Part shown: piece by piece, positions 11,275-22,767 of the stretch
Numbering within the stretch: the stretch's first letter is position 1
Layout of the letters: each line of letters begins with the position of its first letter
Assembly (NCBI GenBank): GCA_027563935.2
Contig: CM050449.1
Coordinates: forward strand, 89,814,371 to 89,878,370
Source: Costus lasius
Lineage: Eukaryota > Streptophyta > Magnoliopsida > Zingiberales > Costaceae
Length of the DNA stretch: 64,000 nt
Direction of reading: 5' to 3'
Notes under the pieces: generated by a model
Told to the model about the DNA's origin: nothing
Databases searched by the model: none
The model's input: only the letters and a program-made list of their open reading frames with translations
Position numbers and translations under genes: made by a program

Positions 11275-12447
11275 TTAGCTTGACCCTTTTGCACTCGGAT
11301 TTAATCTTAATTTCTTCAATTTCCACTCTAAATTTTCTTTGGGTTGAGCATCATTTTGAATCACAAAAGGCTCATTCATGAAACAATGTCCAAATTTACT
11401 CAAGATCTTCTTTCCTTTATCAAGCAATTTTGAGCCTCTTTTTATTCTTCTTCTTTTCTTGTTCTTCTTTTCAGAATTTGAATCTCTTTTCTCCTGAATT
11501 CCTCTATCCACATCCTTAGAAAAAGTGTCAGTTTCAATATTAGAGGATTCATCAAATAAATTATGAACATCAATGACAACATCATGTACTATATCAACAC
11601 TACAACACGATCCAGAATATGAAAGTTTGTTCAAAGAAGCAGCAAGATCAAACTCAATTAAATTTTCATAGATATCAAAAGTAATTTTTCCTTTCTTAAC
11701 ATCTATATGTGCTCCTGCTATAGCCAAAAAGGGTCTTCCAAGGATGATAGGATTTTTATGATTTTCTTCCATGTCAAGTACTACAAAATCTGCTGGTATA
11801 AAAAATTCACCTACCTTGATTGGAACATTCACTAAAATACCAATAGGATACATTACTGAGCTATCAAGGAACTGTAAGGATATGAATGTTGGTTTAAGCT
11901 CTTCAATGTCCAGTTTCCTACAAATAGATAAAGGCATTAAGCTTACACTGGCACCTAGATCACATAAGGCTCGGTCAAAAGCCATGCTTCCAATAGAACA
12001 GGGTATAGAGAAACTATTTAAATCCTTCAGTTTTAGTGGCAATTTATTCTAGATAATAGCACTACAATCCTCAGTTATAGCCACAATACCATAGTCTTCT
12101 ATTTTTCTTTTGTTAGACAAGATTTCTTTCAAAAATTTTGCATATGATGGCATTTGAGATAAAGCTTCAGTAAAAGGAATATTAATGTAAAGCTTTTTCA
12201 ATACTTCAAGAAATTTGACAAATTGTTTATCAAGTTTTGTTTGCACTAACATTTGGGGAAATGGTATAGGTGGCCTATAAGGTGGAGGAGAATTGGGTTT
12301 AGAATTATCTGTCTGACATGGCAGATCACCTTTAGGTTCATCACCTTGGTGAGGTGGCAAACTAGTTTGGGACTGCTCATGCTTAGAAGATTTTTCTATC
12401 TCTAATTCATCATCATGTTCATTATTAGGCTCTTTTTCATTATTCAC
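11275..12447 (-). pseudogene. Gag-protease linker and retropepsin of element A
   Basis: The 12,049-12,447 part is an acidic linker with PPPYRPPIPFPQ and a conserved block NIPFTEALSQMPSYAKFLKE. After a TAG at about 12,043-12,048, the frame continues to 11,275 with a retropepsin-like domain: CDLGASVSLMPLS (catalytic D in D-L-G rather than the usual D-T/S-G), then FFIPADFVVLDM and ILGRPFLAIAGA. A lysine/arginine-rich tail follows, and the frame stops without any reverse transcriptase. In element C the codon matching that TAG is CAG, so the stop is a point mutation. Confidence 0.85.
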
Positions 12448-13891
12448 AACTCTCCCTTTGGGTTCCTCTAATTGTCTCCCACTTCTAGTGATAATAGCAT
12501 TACAGTGCTCCCTAGGGTTTGGTTCAGGTTTTACAGCTAATTTTCCTGGGGGGGTCTGTAAGAACTACTAGCTTGTTGGGCTATTTGATTTTCTAATATT
12601 TTGTTGTGGGCTGCTAATGATCCTACTTGAGAAGCTAGTTGACTAATCATTCCCCTAAGATCTTCAATTTTTTGTTTTGATTTTGCATGTATTGATTCTG
12701 ATTAGTCATAAACTTTTCTAACATGGACTCAATGTTTGAATTCTGGTTTGAGTTTTGATTTTGATTTGGCTTATTTTGGTATCCTCTATTTTCAGTTTGT
12801 CCTCCTAAATTGTTATTGTTTTTCCAAGATAAGTTGGGGTGACTTCTCCATCCAGGGTTGTAAGTACTAGAATAGGGATCATTGTTTCTACTTTGATTAT
12901 AGTTCCCTAATGCATTAACTTATTCACTACCCTGACTAGCTATGACCTTACAATCTTCAGAAACATGACCATTATTTCCACAGATATCACAAATAACAGA
13001 TGAAGAAATTACAGCAGTTTGCATTTTAAAAGAATCAAATCTATTGCATAAAGAATCTACCTTTTCTGCTAAGGTGCGCCAACTATCACTTTCATTCTTA
13101 CCTTGAGAAGGTCTATGAAGCACTCCTCTCTCAGAAGACCATTGATTGTGATTTAAAGCCATCTCCTCTAGCAGCTTGAGTGCATCTTCAATGGTCTTGC
13201 TCATGAGAGCTCCTCCTGCAGCTGCATCAACAGTTAGTCTGGTATTATATAGCAAACCATTATAAAAAGTATGAATTAAAACCCAATTTTCAAGGCCATG
13301 GTGAGGACACTTCCGTTGTAAATCTTTGAACCGCTCCCATGCCTCGCTAAAGGTTTCACCATCTCTCTGTGCAAAACTTGTGATCTGGTTTCTCAACTAG
13401 ATGGTCTTGCTTGGTGGAAAGTATTTCATCAGGAAGACATTGGACAATTGTTCCCATGTGGTGAAGGTACCGGTGGGTTTAGTTTGAAGCCATGAACGTG
13501 CTCGGTCCCTAAGAGAAAAAGGAAACAATCTCAGTTTTAATGTATCGTTAGAAACACCATTTATCTTGATAGTATCACATAATTCAAGAAACAAAGCAAG
13601 GTGTTGGTTAGGATCTTCAAGTGGAGATCCTCCAAACTGGTTCTGTTGAATCATAGACAAGAAAGCAGGCTTGATTTCAAAGTTGTTAGCCTCTATGACT
13701 GGTCTAGCAATGCTAGAGTGAATCTGTTGTGGATTAGGGGCTGCATAGTCCCTAAGTGATCTATGTTCTGCCATGGTCACTTCTTCTACTTGTTGACTCT
13801 TTTCAAATCTAAGCTTCCTGCACAATCTAAGAGTTCTATTTATCTCAGGATCAAAAGGAACAAGAGGTCCTGATCTAAGATTCCTACGCAT
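12448..13891 (-). pseudogene. gag of element A
   Basis: It starts at ATG 13,891 (MRRNLRSGPLVPFDPEIN). The retrotransposon gag domain includes SLRDYAAPNP, FLELCDTIKINGVSND, LRLFPFSLRDRARSWLQ and KYFPPSKTI. A TAG at 13,397-13,399 separates this from the rest (QITSFAQRDGETFSEAWERF to LTVDAAAGGALMSKT), which ends with a CCHC knuckle, CDICGNNGHVSEDC. After a stop near 12,920 a Q/N-rich segment follows in broken frame with at least one frameshift near 12,680. The product would be the structural particle protein. It starts about 110 bp downstream of the primer-binding site. Confidence 0.85.
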
Positions 13892-13998
13892 GCAAAGTAG
13901 ATAGATAAAATGATTTCAAGTAAAAAGAATAGAAAACAGAAAATAAAACCTAGTCTAGCAGTACTTTCAATATCTTCAATATTGATAAAAACCAAGGT

Positions 13999-14015
13999 CC
14001 CCGGCAATGGCGCCA
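13999..14015 (-). promoter_or_regulatory. Primer-binding site of element A (tRNA-Asp type)
   Basis: The minus strand reads TGGCGCCATTGCCGGGG, 6 bp inside the 5' LTR. It is complementary to the 3' end of plant tRNA-Asp with one mismatch, the primer reported for Athila-like elements. Confidence 0.88.
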
Positions 14016-14021
14016 AAAACT

Positions 14022-15858
14022 TGTTGTGTCCGCAAGTGCATGGATACTCGATGTAATAAAGAAAGATATCGAGACACAGAGACCTCGTTGTCAAGTACCG
14101 AATAATTAAGTTCTTACTATCTAGGCAATTGAATAATAGCAAAGCAATGATCGAAAACACACGAAAATGATAATCAGAGAGAAATTGGGACTAGGGTATC
14201 ATTCACTTTGATTTCCATGACTATATATGAATAGAAGTTCATCAGTCTAATTTCATTATGATAAAGATATAATTCAATTAATATAGAAATCATCTCGCTT
14301 TCGCGCAGACAATTTACAAGAACCGATCCTCACTTTCGTTCAGAATCTATTCGATTGTTAAATAAAAGTGAATCATCAACAAAGAACTTAAGGATCACTT
14401 TCGTGCATCCGAATCTCAACACAGGTTCTGCTTAAGCTTCTCCAACAATCTAATATGCAATTTCTTGCAAAATCGTCATGTTTGTTTCATTAACTCAATC
14501 CTAGATCATATTATCAATCATGGCATTAAACTACTAAAATTAAGAAATAAGAACAAACCTAATTTCTTACGGTGAGTTCCTAACATTCAATTTTAGGGTT
14601 CCAAGTTTTCAAGCAAATCACCCTTCAGTCCTTATTGCGAAAACTCTAAAACATGCTTGATAATATAATCTATGGAGAATTAAAGAGCAATCATCACAGA
14701 AGCAGAATTATCATACTAAAATTATACTTGACGAAATAAAAGTTATCTAGTCATTAAGAAATCAAAGGGAATTACTTCCCCATGTCCCAAAAGAAGTTTA
14801 AGCTAGCATGGTAGAAAGATTACAATAATCCATAGTTCAGAGGGATCAAAATCGAAGAGAAGGATGAAATTGCTAAACACAGCAAGGTTGTAATGGAAAT
14901 TACAGCCGTAATTTCCGCGTGAACAGTAGTCGGCGGCGTGCTTGTGTTGATTTCTCCTCCGATCGACTTCCTTTCACTCTGAAACTTCTGGGATATCTTC
15001 TCCTCCTCTATGCATAGCTTCCCTTCAAATTTCACGGCCGGAGATGCACTGTACGCTTCCCGGCGGTGAACCCTAAGGTGATAGTGAAAATCACGATTTC
15101 TCCCTCGACAGTGGATGAAAATTAGGGCTTTTTGTCTGTGTGTCTTCTCCTCCGTCTAAACTCTTCTTTTGCATCTTACGGATCTTCAATTTATTGCCTA
15201 GATCATCCACAATCGATCACGCAAAAATTAGCTTCAAACCGTTTGAAAGAATCGCGTGCCAGGAATAGAATTACGGCTGTAATAATTATTACGGCTGTGT
15301 CATAATTTCAATAAAGTTCTCGATACAGAAAGCAATCGGAATTATGGTACCATGAAATATATTACGACAGTGCCTTATTTTCCTCAAATCTTTCGGGGGA
15401 AAATTTGACTCAAAATACGGCCCGTGAAATCCATTACGGCAGTGCTGTAATTATTCCGAAACTTGTTGTTCAAAATTGTCCCAAAATATGGCAGCACTCA
15501 AAAATTACGGTAGTACCGTGGTTTCTTCTGTAAGTGCAGTGAAACCACGGTACCGTAATTTAGATTACGGTAGTGCCGTAATTTAGATTACGTAGTGCCG
15601 TAATTTGCTGTGAAGCTTCAATTTGCATGAAATTTCACATGTAATCTTCTCTTGATGGTGGGAATTCATCCATGCATTTGAATGGCTTGAAAACGCTCAA
15701 AAATCATGCCTTTTTACCTGAAAATCATCAAAAACCAAAAAGAGTGTAGATTCCGCAATATTTGATAAAAAAAGGCCTAAAAATAAGCAAAGTTGTATGA
15801 ATATGACATAAAAGATTCATGAAATGGCACAAATTTTCTATAAATTTTGGTGTCATCA
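14022..15858 (-). repeat. 5' LTR of element A
   Basis: This 1,837-bp LTR runs from TGTTGTGTCCGC to GTGTCATCA on the plus strand. It matches 3,937-5,805. It carries one more copy of the TTTAGATTACG-TAGTGCCGTAA unit near 15,580-15,605 than the partner LTR. On its outer side is the target duplication ctata (15,859-15,863). Confidence 0.9.
15262..15615. repeat. TTACGG palindrome cluster, right LTR of A
   Basis: This is the partner of 5,245-5,565 with the same order of palindromes and half-sites. It has an extra unit at its 3' end, suggesting local slippage. Confidence 0.85.
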
Positions 15859-15863
15859 CTATA

Positions 15864-16161
15864 GCAAGGAAGGGTCTCCCTAGTATGAGAGGTAATCTTG
15901 CATCTTCAAACATCTCTAGGACAACAAAGTCAGCTGGCACAAAAACTTACCAACTTTTTAGTTTGGGTGGTAGCATGTTCTGAATGATTCCATTGCATTC
16001 TTCTGCTATAGATACCATCCCATGTTCCTCCATTCTTCTCTTATTGGAAAGAATGTCCTTCAAGAATTTGGCATACATGGGCATCTATGAGAGTGCATTT
16101 GTGAAAGGTATATTAATATAAAGTTTCTTCAACAGCTCCAAAAATTTGCCAAATTGCTTAT
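15864..16161 (-). pseudogene. gag C-terminus and protease fragment of element C
   Basis: From 16,161 downward the minus strand reads KQFGKFLELLKKLYINIPFT, then MPMYAKFLKDILSNKRRMEE and IIQNMLPPKLK. A stop and a jump into PADFVVLEMFEDARLPLIL-GRPFLAI follow. Compared with element A, about 80 residues of protease, including the active-site Asp, are deleted between PPKLK and PADFVV. Two TAG codons are present. The fragment is cut on the left by element A and on the right by element B. Confidence 0.85.
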
Positions 16162-17550
16162 TGATGTCATGCATTTATATAGTATTTTTAGTATGCTTTA
16201 CCACAAAATATCTCTCTTTTCTATCATGTTTTTACTTATTTTGACTTAAATTATTATTATTGTTCTGAATCTTCACCCCTTTTTGCTTTTGTCATATTTC
16301 AGGGAAAATAACTAATTTTTATGGATTTTGAAAGATCTGAGTGCACAAATAGATTCCAGACGTCGAGACAAAGTCACCTACCAAATTTCATTCGAATCAA
16401 AACAAACTTGTAAATTACACCCCACCTGTGATTTTTGACATGGCAATAATTTTCCCAAATTCTTGCGGACAATATTCATAGAAACAATTAGGTCAAGGGT
16501 GTGATTTCTATCACGGCCATAATTTTTGCTTGTGATATATACCACAGCCGTAATTTTGTACGTCAAGTTCAAGTTTGACCTCATTTCTTGCCTGATTTGG
16601 CTCATTTTTTAGCTATATTTTAGAAAACAAAACCTAATTTGAAGATAGAGAACTATATAAGCTACCTAAGAAGCGATTATTGGAACTTTTTGTCAGATTT
16701 TCAAGGTGAATTAGATGAAGAAACGAGATTTTGGGCGAACGGTAGCAATCTTCACTTTCTCACCGGAAAAGCTTTATTTTTTCGATTGGCTGGCATCGAT
16801 TTTCATCAAGGAGCCTTGATTCTTATCTTCCTATTCAATTCTATTCCTATTTTGCTAATTTTGTAATCAAAACCTAGATTTTTACAATGTGAACATGAAC
16901 ACCATGCTAGCGTAATTTCTTCTTCAGGACTAAGGGCATAGCCCTCTTTGTTATTATGACTTAATTATTAAATTTCATTTTTTGAAGTAATTTACTTGTG
17001 TTCGATTCAATTATTGTTTTGTTTATTTACATGTTGATTACTGGCCATAATTTGCATGTTTAAGATGTCGCAAGAAGTACTGAAAGGTGAATTGTGATGT
17101 CGGATCTATAATTTTTGGACAAGTTGATTTGATCACGAAAGTAGTTCGAATCGACTTGAGGGATTTTTATATGATTTGTCAAGAACTCATTGGGTTTATT
17201 TTGAGTTGATAACTACAAAAGTAGGGGATTAACTTAGATAAATACCGGGTTGTACCGCTGAAAGGGGGCAATCTGTACATTTTGATAAATCTCCTTCAGC
17301 ACAGTAAAGCCCTTCTTAATATTTATTTTGCTAGTAGAGTTATAAGACATAGTGTGGTGAACCCAAAGTCCTGAATTTTCATTATTTGATTACAACCTAT
17401 TTGTGTTTTTATTCTCTCTTAAACAAAATTAAACCCTTTTTCCATTCATCTAGCTAACGACCCTAAGATAGTCGGTACTTGGTCACTGGTCTTTGTGGGA
17501 CGATATTTATTTATTACTTCGATTGGCCATGCACTTGTGGCATCCCATCA
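16162..17550 (+). repeat. 5' LTR of element B
   Basis: This 1,389-bp LTR runs from TGATGTCATGCA to CATCCCATCA. A block of about 100 bp at 16,200-16,302 is absent from the 3' LTR. A TATA box, TATATAA, is at 16,654-16,660. Palindromic ATCACGGCCATAATTTT-type motifs lie near 16,505-16,560. Confidence 0.9.
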
Positions 17551-17556
17551 AGTTTT

Positions 17557-17573
17557 TGGCATCGTTACCGGGG
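17557..17573 (+). promoter_or_regulatory. Primer-binding site of element B
   Basis: TGGCATCGTTACCGGGG lies 6 bp after the 5' LTR. It is a decayed match to the tRNA-Asp 3' end, with two differences, at positions consistent with the site in element A. Confidence 0.82.
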
Positions 17574-17859
17574 ACCAATTTTGCCAATATTGATTCAATC
17601 TAAGGATTGCTATACTAGATATTTTACTGCATTTTTGTTTTCTTTCATTTTCTTTGAAATTTTTTTATATAATTTTAAAATTTGTAAATACTTTATTTTT
17701 TTCTAGATTTTTATTTCTTTGGATTTATTTGAAAATTTCATGTTTTCTCTGCTTTATTCTCTCTTGGTTTTTGTGCAGGATTCTATAAAAGATTGATTTA
17801 ATCATGCAATGATGAATTCAGTTTTTTATGAGGATTATGGATGTTTCAATAACTATTCT

Positions 17860-18915
17860 ACTGATTATTAATCTGAGATCCCTCATTGCTTAAACCTATC
17901 CTTAGGGCATGCCTACACAAATGGTAACTTTAACTCATGATCCAGGATGATCTATACTCTAATACCTATGAGCTGGAATGGAGGAACCAATCAAACTTCT
18001 TTTATGAGAACGATCCCAATCATATCTCTGAACCAAACTTTGGACCACCTCTTGAATTTGAAGAATGACAGTTCAATCAACTGAAAAATCCAACCTTGAG
18101 AATTTCAAGAATGGCAGTTTGATCAACCTGAGAAATCCAACCTTGAGACACTACTTTAGAACTTCAAAGTTTCCCAGACTAAGCACAATGAGGAGTTCAG
18201 ACAAGTTCGTGAAGCTGTTAAGAATTTGGCATCTAGGATAGAATTTGCTCAAATCAACCAAAGGATGCTAGAGGACAAGATAGCCCAGCAGGCTAGCTCA
18301 TCTAGTAGACCGATAGGAAGGCTACCATAAGCAAGCCCATGCGAGCACTGCAATGCTATTACAATGCGCAGTGGGAAACAACTAGAGAAACCATGGGTAA
18401 GTGATGCAATGCTAGACCAAGAGGTGCAAAATTCTAAACCTATTAAGCATCAAGGAACCGAAGGCGACTCATCTTCACAAAGTAGGGAACATGAACCAGT
18501 GTACGTTCCACCTCCACTATATAAACCACTGATTCCTTTTTCTCAAAGGTTGGTAAATGTAATACTTGATAAGCAATTTGGGTCATGTAGTAAAGTAGAT
18601 AACTTGGATAAATTGGTTGAGGAAACCAATGTCACCCAAACTAGTAAAAGCTTATTGGAAATTTCTATAATGGATGATGATGATGATAAGGTGATTGAAG
18701 CTAGTGTCAAGGCATACTCTCAACCACTTGATTCAATTCCTGCCATTGACATACATAAGATAGAACCAGAAAATTCATACCATGTTGCTCTTGAGGTAAG
18801 TAAAAATCCTAAAATTGAACTCATAATGCTTCCAAATAATGCGAGGTATGAATTTCTAAGCTTTAACTATACTTTTTCTATAATTGATGTTGCAGAAGAA
18901 CATGAAAACAAATAA
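17860..18915 (+). pseudogene. Internally deleted gag remnant of element B
   Basis: The first 500 bp are degenerate gag with stops (blocks such as RIEFAQINQRMLEDKIAQQA). From 18,364 a 183-codon open frame reads MRSGKQLEKPW, a PPPLYKPLIPFSQRL linker and ILDKQFGS. It then jumps directly to the segment that in relatives lies between protease and reverse transcriptase (IELIMLPNNARYEFLSF). Thus gag C-terminus, protease and the start of pol are deleted in frame. Nothing catalytic remains. The frame may be open by chance or because the deletion happened while the element was still being copied. Confidence 0.75.
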
Positions 18916-19163
18916 GTTCAATAATAGCTAAGTTCAGAAAGGCTATAGGGTATTATTTTGATGATATTGTGTGTATTAACTTTTCTTTTTGTTTACACAG
19001 ACTGATATTACAATGACCCACCTAATACTTTGGATATTTACTTTGGTGGGCGCACTTTTAAAATGACTGAAACACAAGAAATTATATGCTCTATACTTTG
19101 CCACTGATTCACCGTCGACACACATGATATCTGATTCTAGTCAAGCTAATGACTTTAAATTAG

Positions 19164-19189
19164 TGCTTCTTGGGAGGCAACCCAAGCAC
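19164..19189 (+). other. Conserved post-pol hairpin motif (element B copy)
   Basis: Core CTTGGGAGGCAACCCAAG at 19,169-19,186. Here the flanks AGTG and CACT can also pair, with a CTT bulge, extending the stem. The upstream block GACTTTAAATTAGTGCTT is shared with elements A and D. Confidence 0.8.
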
Positions 19190-20554
19190 TATCTTTTTTT
19201 TCCATTCGCAGTTTTTCTTTCCTGTTAGTTTACTTCTTGGTAGTATAGGTTAATTATTTGCTTTTGGTAGTTCTGCTATGAATCTTATATGATGTTTTTA
19301 GAATGGTTTCCCCTTTTTTATAATTATCTATATTTTGCATAGGAGCATTGTGATACATTTACTAAGAGGAGGTAGCTTTGAGGACGATGGTTCAGACGAT
19401 AGCGCAGATGACTAGTGCTTTGTGAGTATCCTTTCTCCTACTCTCTTATTACTTGCTTACCACATCGAGGACGATGAATTCTTTATGTAGGGGAGGATAT
19501 GTTTTATTTATTTTATGGCTATTGTATATTTTGACTTGTCTGTTAGTTGCTAGACTTCTGATTTGGCACCATATGTTAGGCGCAGTATGATGTATTTGAT
19601 TGGCGTCATATGTGGACGCTATGCTCACTTTGATTTTTATACTAGGATTATTTCTATCTTGCGGATGCATGTGTTTTCTATTGATGATGATGTGTGGTTT
19701 TCTATTGTTGATGATGTGTGCTATGAATGATCATATACCAATTGCCTATGAATGGATTATTTGCTCATTGTGTTGAATTTATTTCCTCAATATATATCCT
19801 CATTTCAAATTTTTCATCGATTTTTCATAAGTTTTTTGGTAAATAGAATGTTCGAGGAATGCGATTTGAAAGTAAAGCATCCTTTTCAAATAAGGTAAGT
19901 AGATGAATATAATTTTCTTAAATTGATGTTGATTGATTAACCTTGTATATGTTTGGTCTATTTGTGTTATTTGTTGGCAAGAAAGAATCCAAAATCCAAA
20001 GAAAAAAAAGTGATAAAAAAGTATGTATCTATGTGGGTACATGCCAAAGAAAAAAAAATTGACATTAACTCTGCTGTCTTCAGGTATGAGTTCTATTATG
20101 CAAATAGGCACACTTTGATTCGTAGCTCAAAGATATGAGTTCTATTATATCGGCTATGTGCTCGGTGCACTCTAAATTCATCACCAGTAAAAAAGGTTGT
20201 AATCATTTAGAGAATGTCAAAAATAAATACAGAAAAAGATTTTGGAGGGCATATTCCTCTAAACAAAAATATTATAATATTGAACTGAATACAAGGTGAA
20301 TTTATGAGATTGAGATTTAGACTATTATGCAAGTTGCAAACTTTATTTATTTTGGACTATGAATCTTAAGGATTAAAGTCCAAGAACAGTTTATTTCTCT
20401 AGAATCTTTTGTGACATGAGATGGAGGTCTTTAATGAGTGATTATATTTTGAAAATTTATTTTTCATTATTGAGTTATCTTTTCAATGCTCAGCATTATT
20501 CTTTAGTCTATATATTTGCTTTAGGACAAGAAAAAACTTAAGTCAAGGAATATT
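19190..20554 (+). other. 3' untranslated region and PPT-like end of element B
   Basis: AT-rich, non-coding. A GAGGACGAT-type block occurs twice near 19,375-19,475. The last 40 bp (TTGCTTTAGGACAAG, then AAGTCAAGGAATATT) resemble the polypurine region of element A and end at the 3' LTR. Confidence 0.6.
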
Positions 20555-21839
20555 TGATGTCATGCATTTATATAGTATTTTTAGTATGCTTTTAAGGGAA
20601 AACGACCAAATTTTGATAGATTTTGAAAGATCCGAGTACACAAATGGATTCCAGACATCGAGACGAAGTCACCTACCAAATTTCATTCGAATCGAAACAA
20701 ATTTGTAAATTACACCCCACCTGTGATTTTCGACATGGCCATAATTTTCCCAAATTCTTGCGATAATATTCATAGAAACAATTAGGTCTAGGGTGTGATT
20801 TCTATCATGGCCATAATTTCAGCTTTTGATATTTATCACAGCCATAATTTTATCCGCCAAGTTTGAGTTTAACTCCCGATTCTTGCTCGAATTGGCTCAT
20901 TTTTTAGCCAAATTTTGGGAAAAACCTAATTTGAAGATGGAGAACTATATAAGCAACCTAAGGAGCAATTATAGAAATTTTTGGTAGATTTTCAAGGCAA
21001 ATTAGATGAAGAAGCGAGATTTAGTGCTAATAATAGTGATCTTCACTTTCTCACTAGAAAAGCTTCATTTTTTCGGCTGGCTGGCATCGATTTTCATCTG
21101 GGAGCCTTGATTCTCATCTTCCTAGTCATTATACTCTTATTTAGATAATTTTGTAATCAAAATATGAATTTTTACAATGTGAATATAAACACCATGCTAG
21201 TGTAATTTCTTCTTCAGGACTAAGAGCATAGCCCTATTTGTTATTATGACTTAATTATTAAATTTCATCTTTTTAAGTAATTTACTTGTGTTTAATTCAA
21301 TTATTAATGTGTTTATTTACATGTTGATTACTGGCTATAATTTGCATGTTTAAGACGTCGCAAAAGTATAGAAAGGTGAATTGCGACGTCGAATCTACAA
21401 TTTTTGGACAAGTTGATTTGATCAGGAAAGTAATTCGAATCGACTTGAGGGATTATTATATGATTTGTCTAGAGTGAATTGGGTTTATTTTGAGTTGATA
21501 ACCATGAAAATAGGGGATTAACTCAGATAAATATGGGGTTGTACTGCTGAAAGAAGGCAATCTGTACATTCGGATAAATTCTCTTCGGAACAGTAAAGCC
21601 CTTCTTAAGATTTATTTTGTTAGTAGATTCACAAGACATAGTGTGGTGAACCTAAAGTTCTGAATATCCATTATTTGATTACAACCTATTTGTGTTTTTA
21701 TTCTCTCTTAAACAAAATTAAACCCTTTTCCAAATCATCTAGCTAACAACCCTAAGATAGTCGGTATTCAGTCATTGGTCTTTGTGGGACGATATTTATT
21801 TATTACTTCGATTGGCCATGCACTTGCGGCACCCCATCA
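20555..21839 (+). repeat. 3' LTR of element B
   Basis: This 1,285-bp LTR runs from TGATGTCATGCA to CACCCCATCA and aligns with 16,162-17,550 apart from the missing 100-bp block. A TATA box, TATATAA, is at about 20,946-20,952. Confidence 0.9.
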
Positions 21840-21844
21840 CTTAT

Positions 21845-21945
21845 CCAAATTTGCCTTGGCCAACTACTAAGCAAAGGTTACAGGTGGCTTGTAGGGCGGT
21901 GGTGGCATGTATGCGGACTCTTGCTCAACCTCCTTCTCATTGCAA
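21845..21945 (-). pseudogene. gag linker fragment of element C
   Basis: The minus strand reads NEKEVEQESAYMPPPPYKPP and ends in two adjacent TAG codons. It continues across element B into the fragment at 15,864-16,161. Its right edge abuts the protease of element D on the opposite strand, forming a head-to-head junction near 21,945. Confidence 0.8.
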
Positions 21946-22767
21946 CTTGCCGACCGCTTGGTTCGGCACCCGGTGGGTATATTGGAGGAGGTACTGATCA
22001 AAGTCGGTAAATTCTTTATTCCGGTGGATTTCGTTGTGTTGGAAATGGAAGAGGATGCCCGGCTTCCCATAATAATAGGCCAACCTTTCTTGGGTATTGC
22101 TGGTGTCGAAATCGACGTCAAAAATGGGAAGCTCACGTTGAATGTGAGTGAGGATGTTATTGATTTCTATATTTTTGAATGTCTAAAGTGTCCTTCTTTT
22201 GCAGGGGCTTGCTATAGTGTAGATGTTGTGGAGGATGAGTTGGGCAGCACATGTACCATTAGCAACAACTCCGATCCTCTAGAGGAATACCTACCTGGAA
22301 ATGAAAAAGAAGAAGAAGCTGAATCTGAAGTGGCAACGTGCTCACAACCACTGGATACCACCTCTCTCTACAACTTGAACTCCATGGAGTGTCTCAACCT
22401 CGAACGACCACTTACTGTAGCAAAAGATGGCAAAGAGGTTGAATTCAATCCATTACCTAATAACCTAAGGTATGAATTCTTGGGCTCAACCTCCACTTTA
22501 CCGGCGATAGTAAATGCAGGACATGATAAGGTACAAACTCAATTACTATTGGATACGCTTAGAGAATACAAGAATGTGATTGGATATAAATTAGAAGATA
22601 TCAAAGGTATTAATTCCTCCATATGCATGCATAGGATATTTTTGGAGGAAGGTAGCAATCCCATCGTTGAAGGCCAAAGACGGCTTAACCCAAACTTGAA
22701 GGAAGTGGTAAAAAAAGGAGATTCTGAAGCTTCTCGATGCAGGGTTAATTTACCCCATCTCCGATAG
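21946..22767 (+). pseudogene. Protease part and pol linker of element D
   Basis: The open frame reads LADRLVRHPVGILEEVLIKV, FFIPVDFVVLEMEED, IIIGQPFLGIAG and VEIDVKNGKLTLNVSE, the C-terminal two-thirds of an Athila-like retropepsin. A 100-residue acidic linker follows, then FNPLPNNLRYEFLGS and the region before reverse transcriptase (HRIFLEEGSNPIVEGQRRLN). The active-site Asp is missing because the fragment begins downstream of it. Frame is lost near 22,715 (VVKKG), where AAAAAA suggests a slippage frameshift. Confidence 0.82.

Larger units (their letters stand above)
3937..15858 (-). mobile_element. Element A: non-autonomous Athila-like Gypsy LTR retrotransposon
   Basis: This LTR element is on the minus strand: 5' LTR 14,022-15,858, 3' LTR 3,937-5,805, target duplication ctata on both sides. 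In transcript order it holds a tRNA-Asp-type primer-binding site, gag, protease, a conserved hairpin, an array of TTACGG palindromes, an Athila-type ORF and a polypurine region. No reverse transcriptase, RNase H or integrase is present, so it depended on a relative for mobility. It carries a solo Copia LTR at 7,201-8,884. By eye its two LTRs differ by roughly 4-6 percent plus small indels, so it is of middle age. It sits inside the protease of element C. Confidence 0.9.
16162..21839 (+). mobile_element. Element B: non-autonomous Athila-like LTR retrotransposon
   Basis: This 5.7-kb element has a 5' LTR 16,162-17,550, 3' LTR 20,555-21,839 and perfect target duplication cttat (16,157-16,161 and 21,840-21,844). 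It holds a primer-binding site, degenerate gag, the conserved post-pol hairpin and a PPT-like block, but no protease, reverse transcriptase, RNase H or integrase. The LTRs differ by about 10 percent over a 330-bp sample read by eye, plus an indel of about 100 bp, so it is an old insertion. It sits in gag of element C, in opposite orientation. Confidence 0.9.

Noticed and set aside
16162..21839. Element B as an internal part of element A or C
   Set aside because: It has its own LTR pair, primer-binding site and a perfect 5-bp target duplication, so it is a separate insertion.
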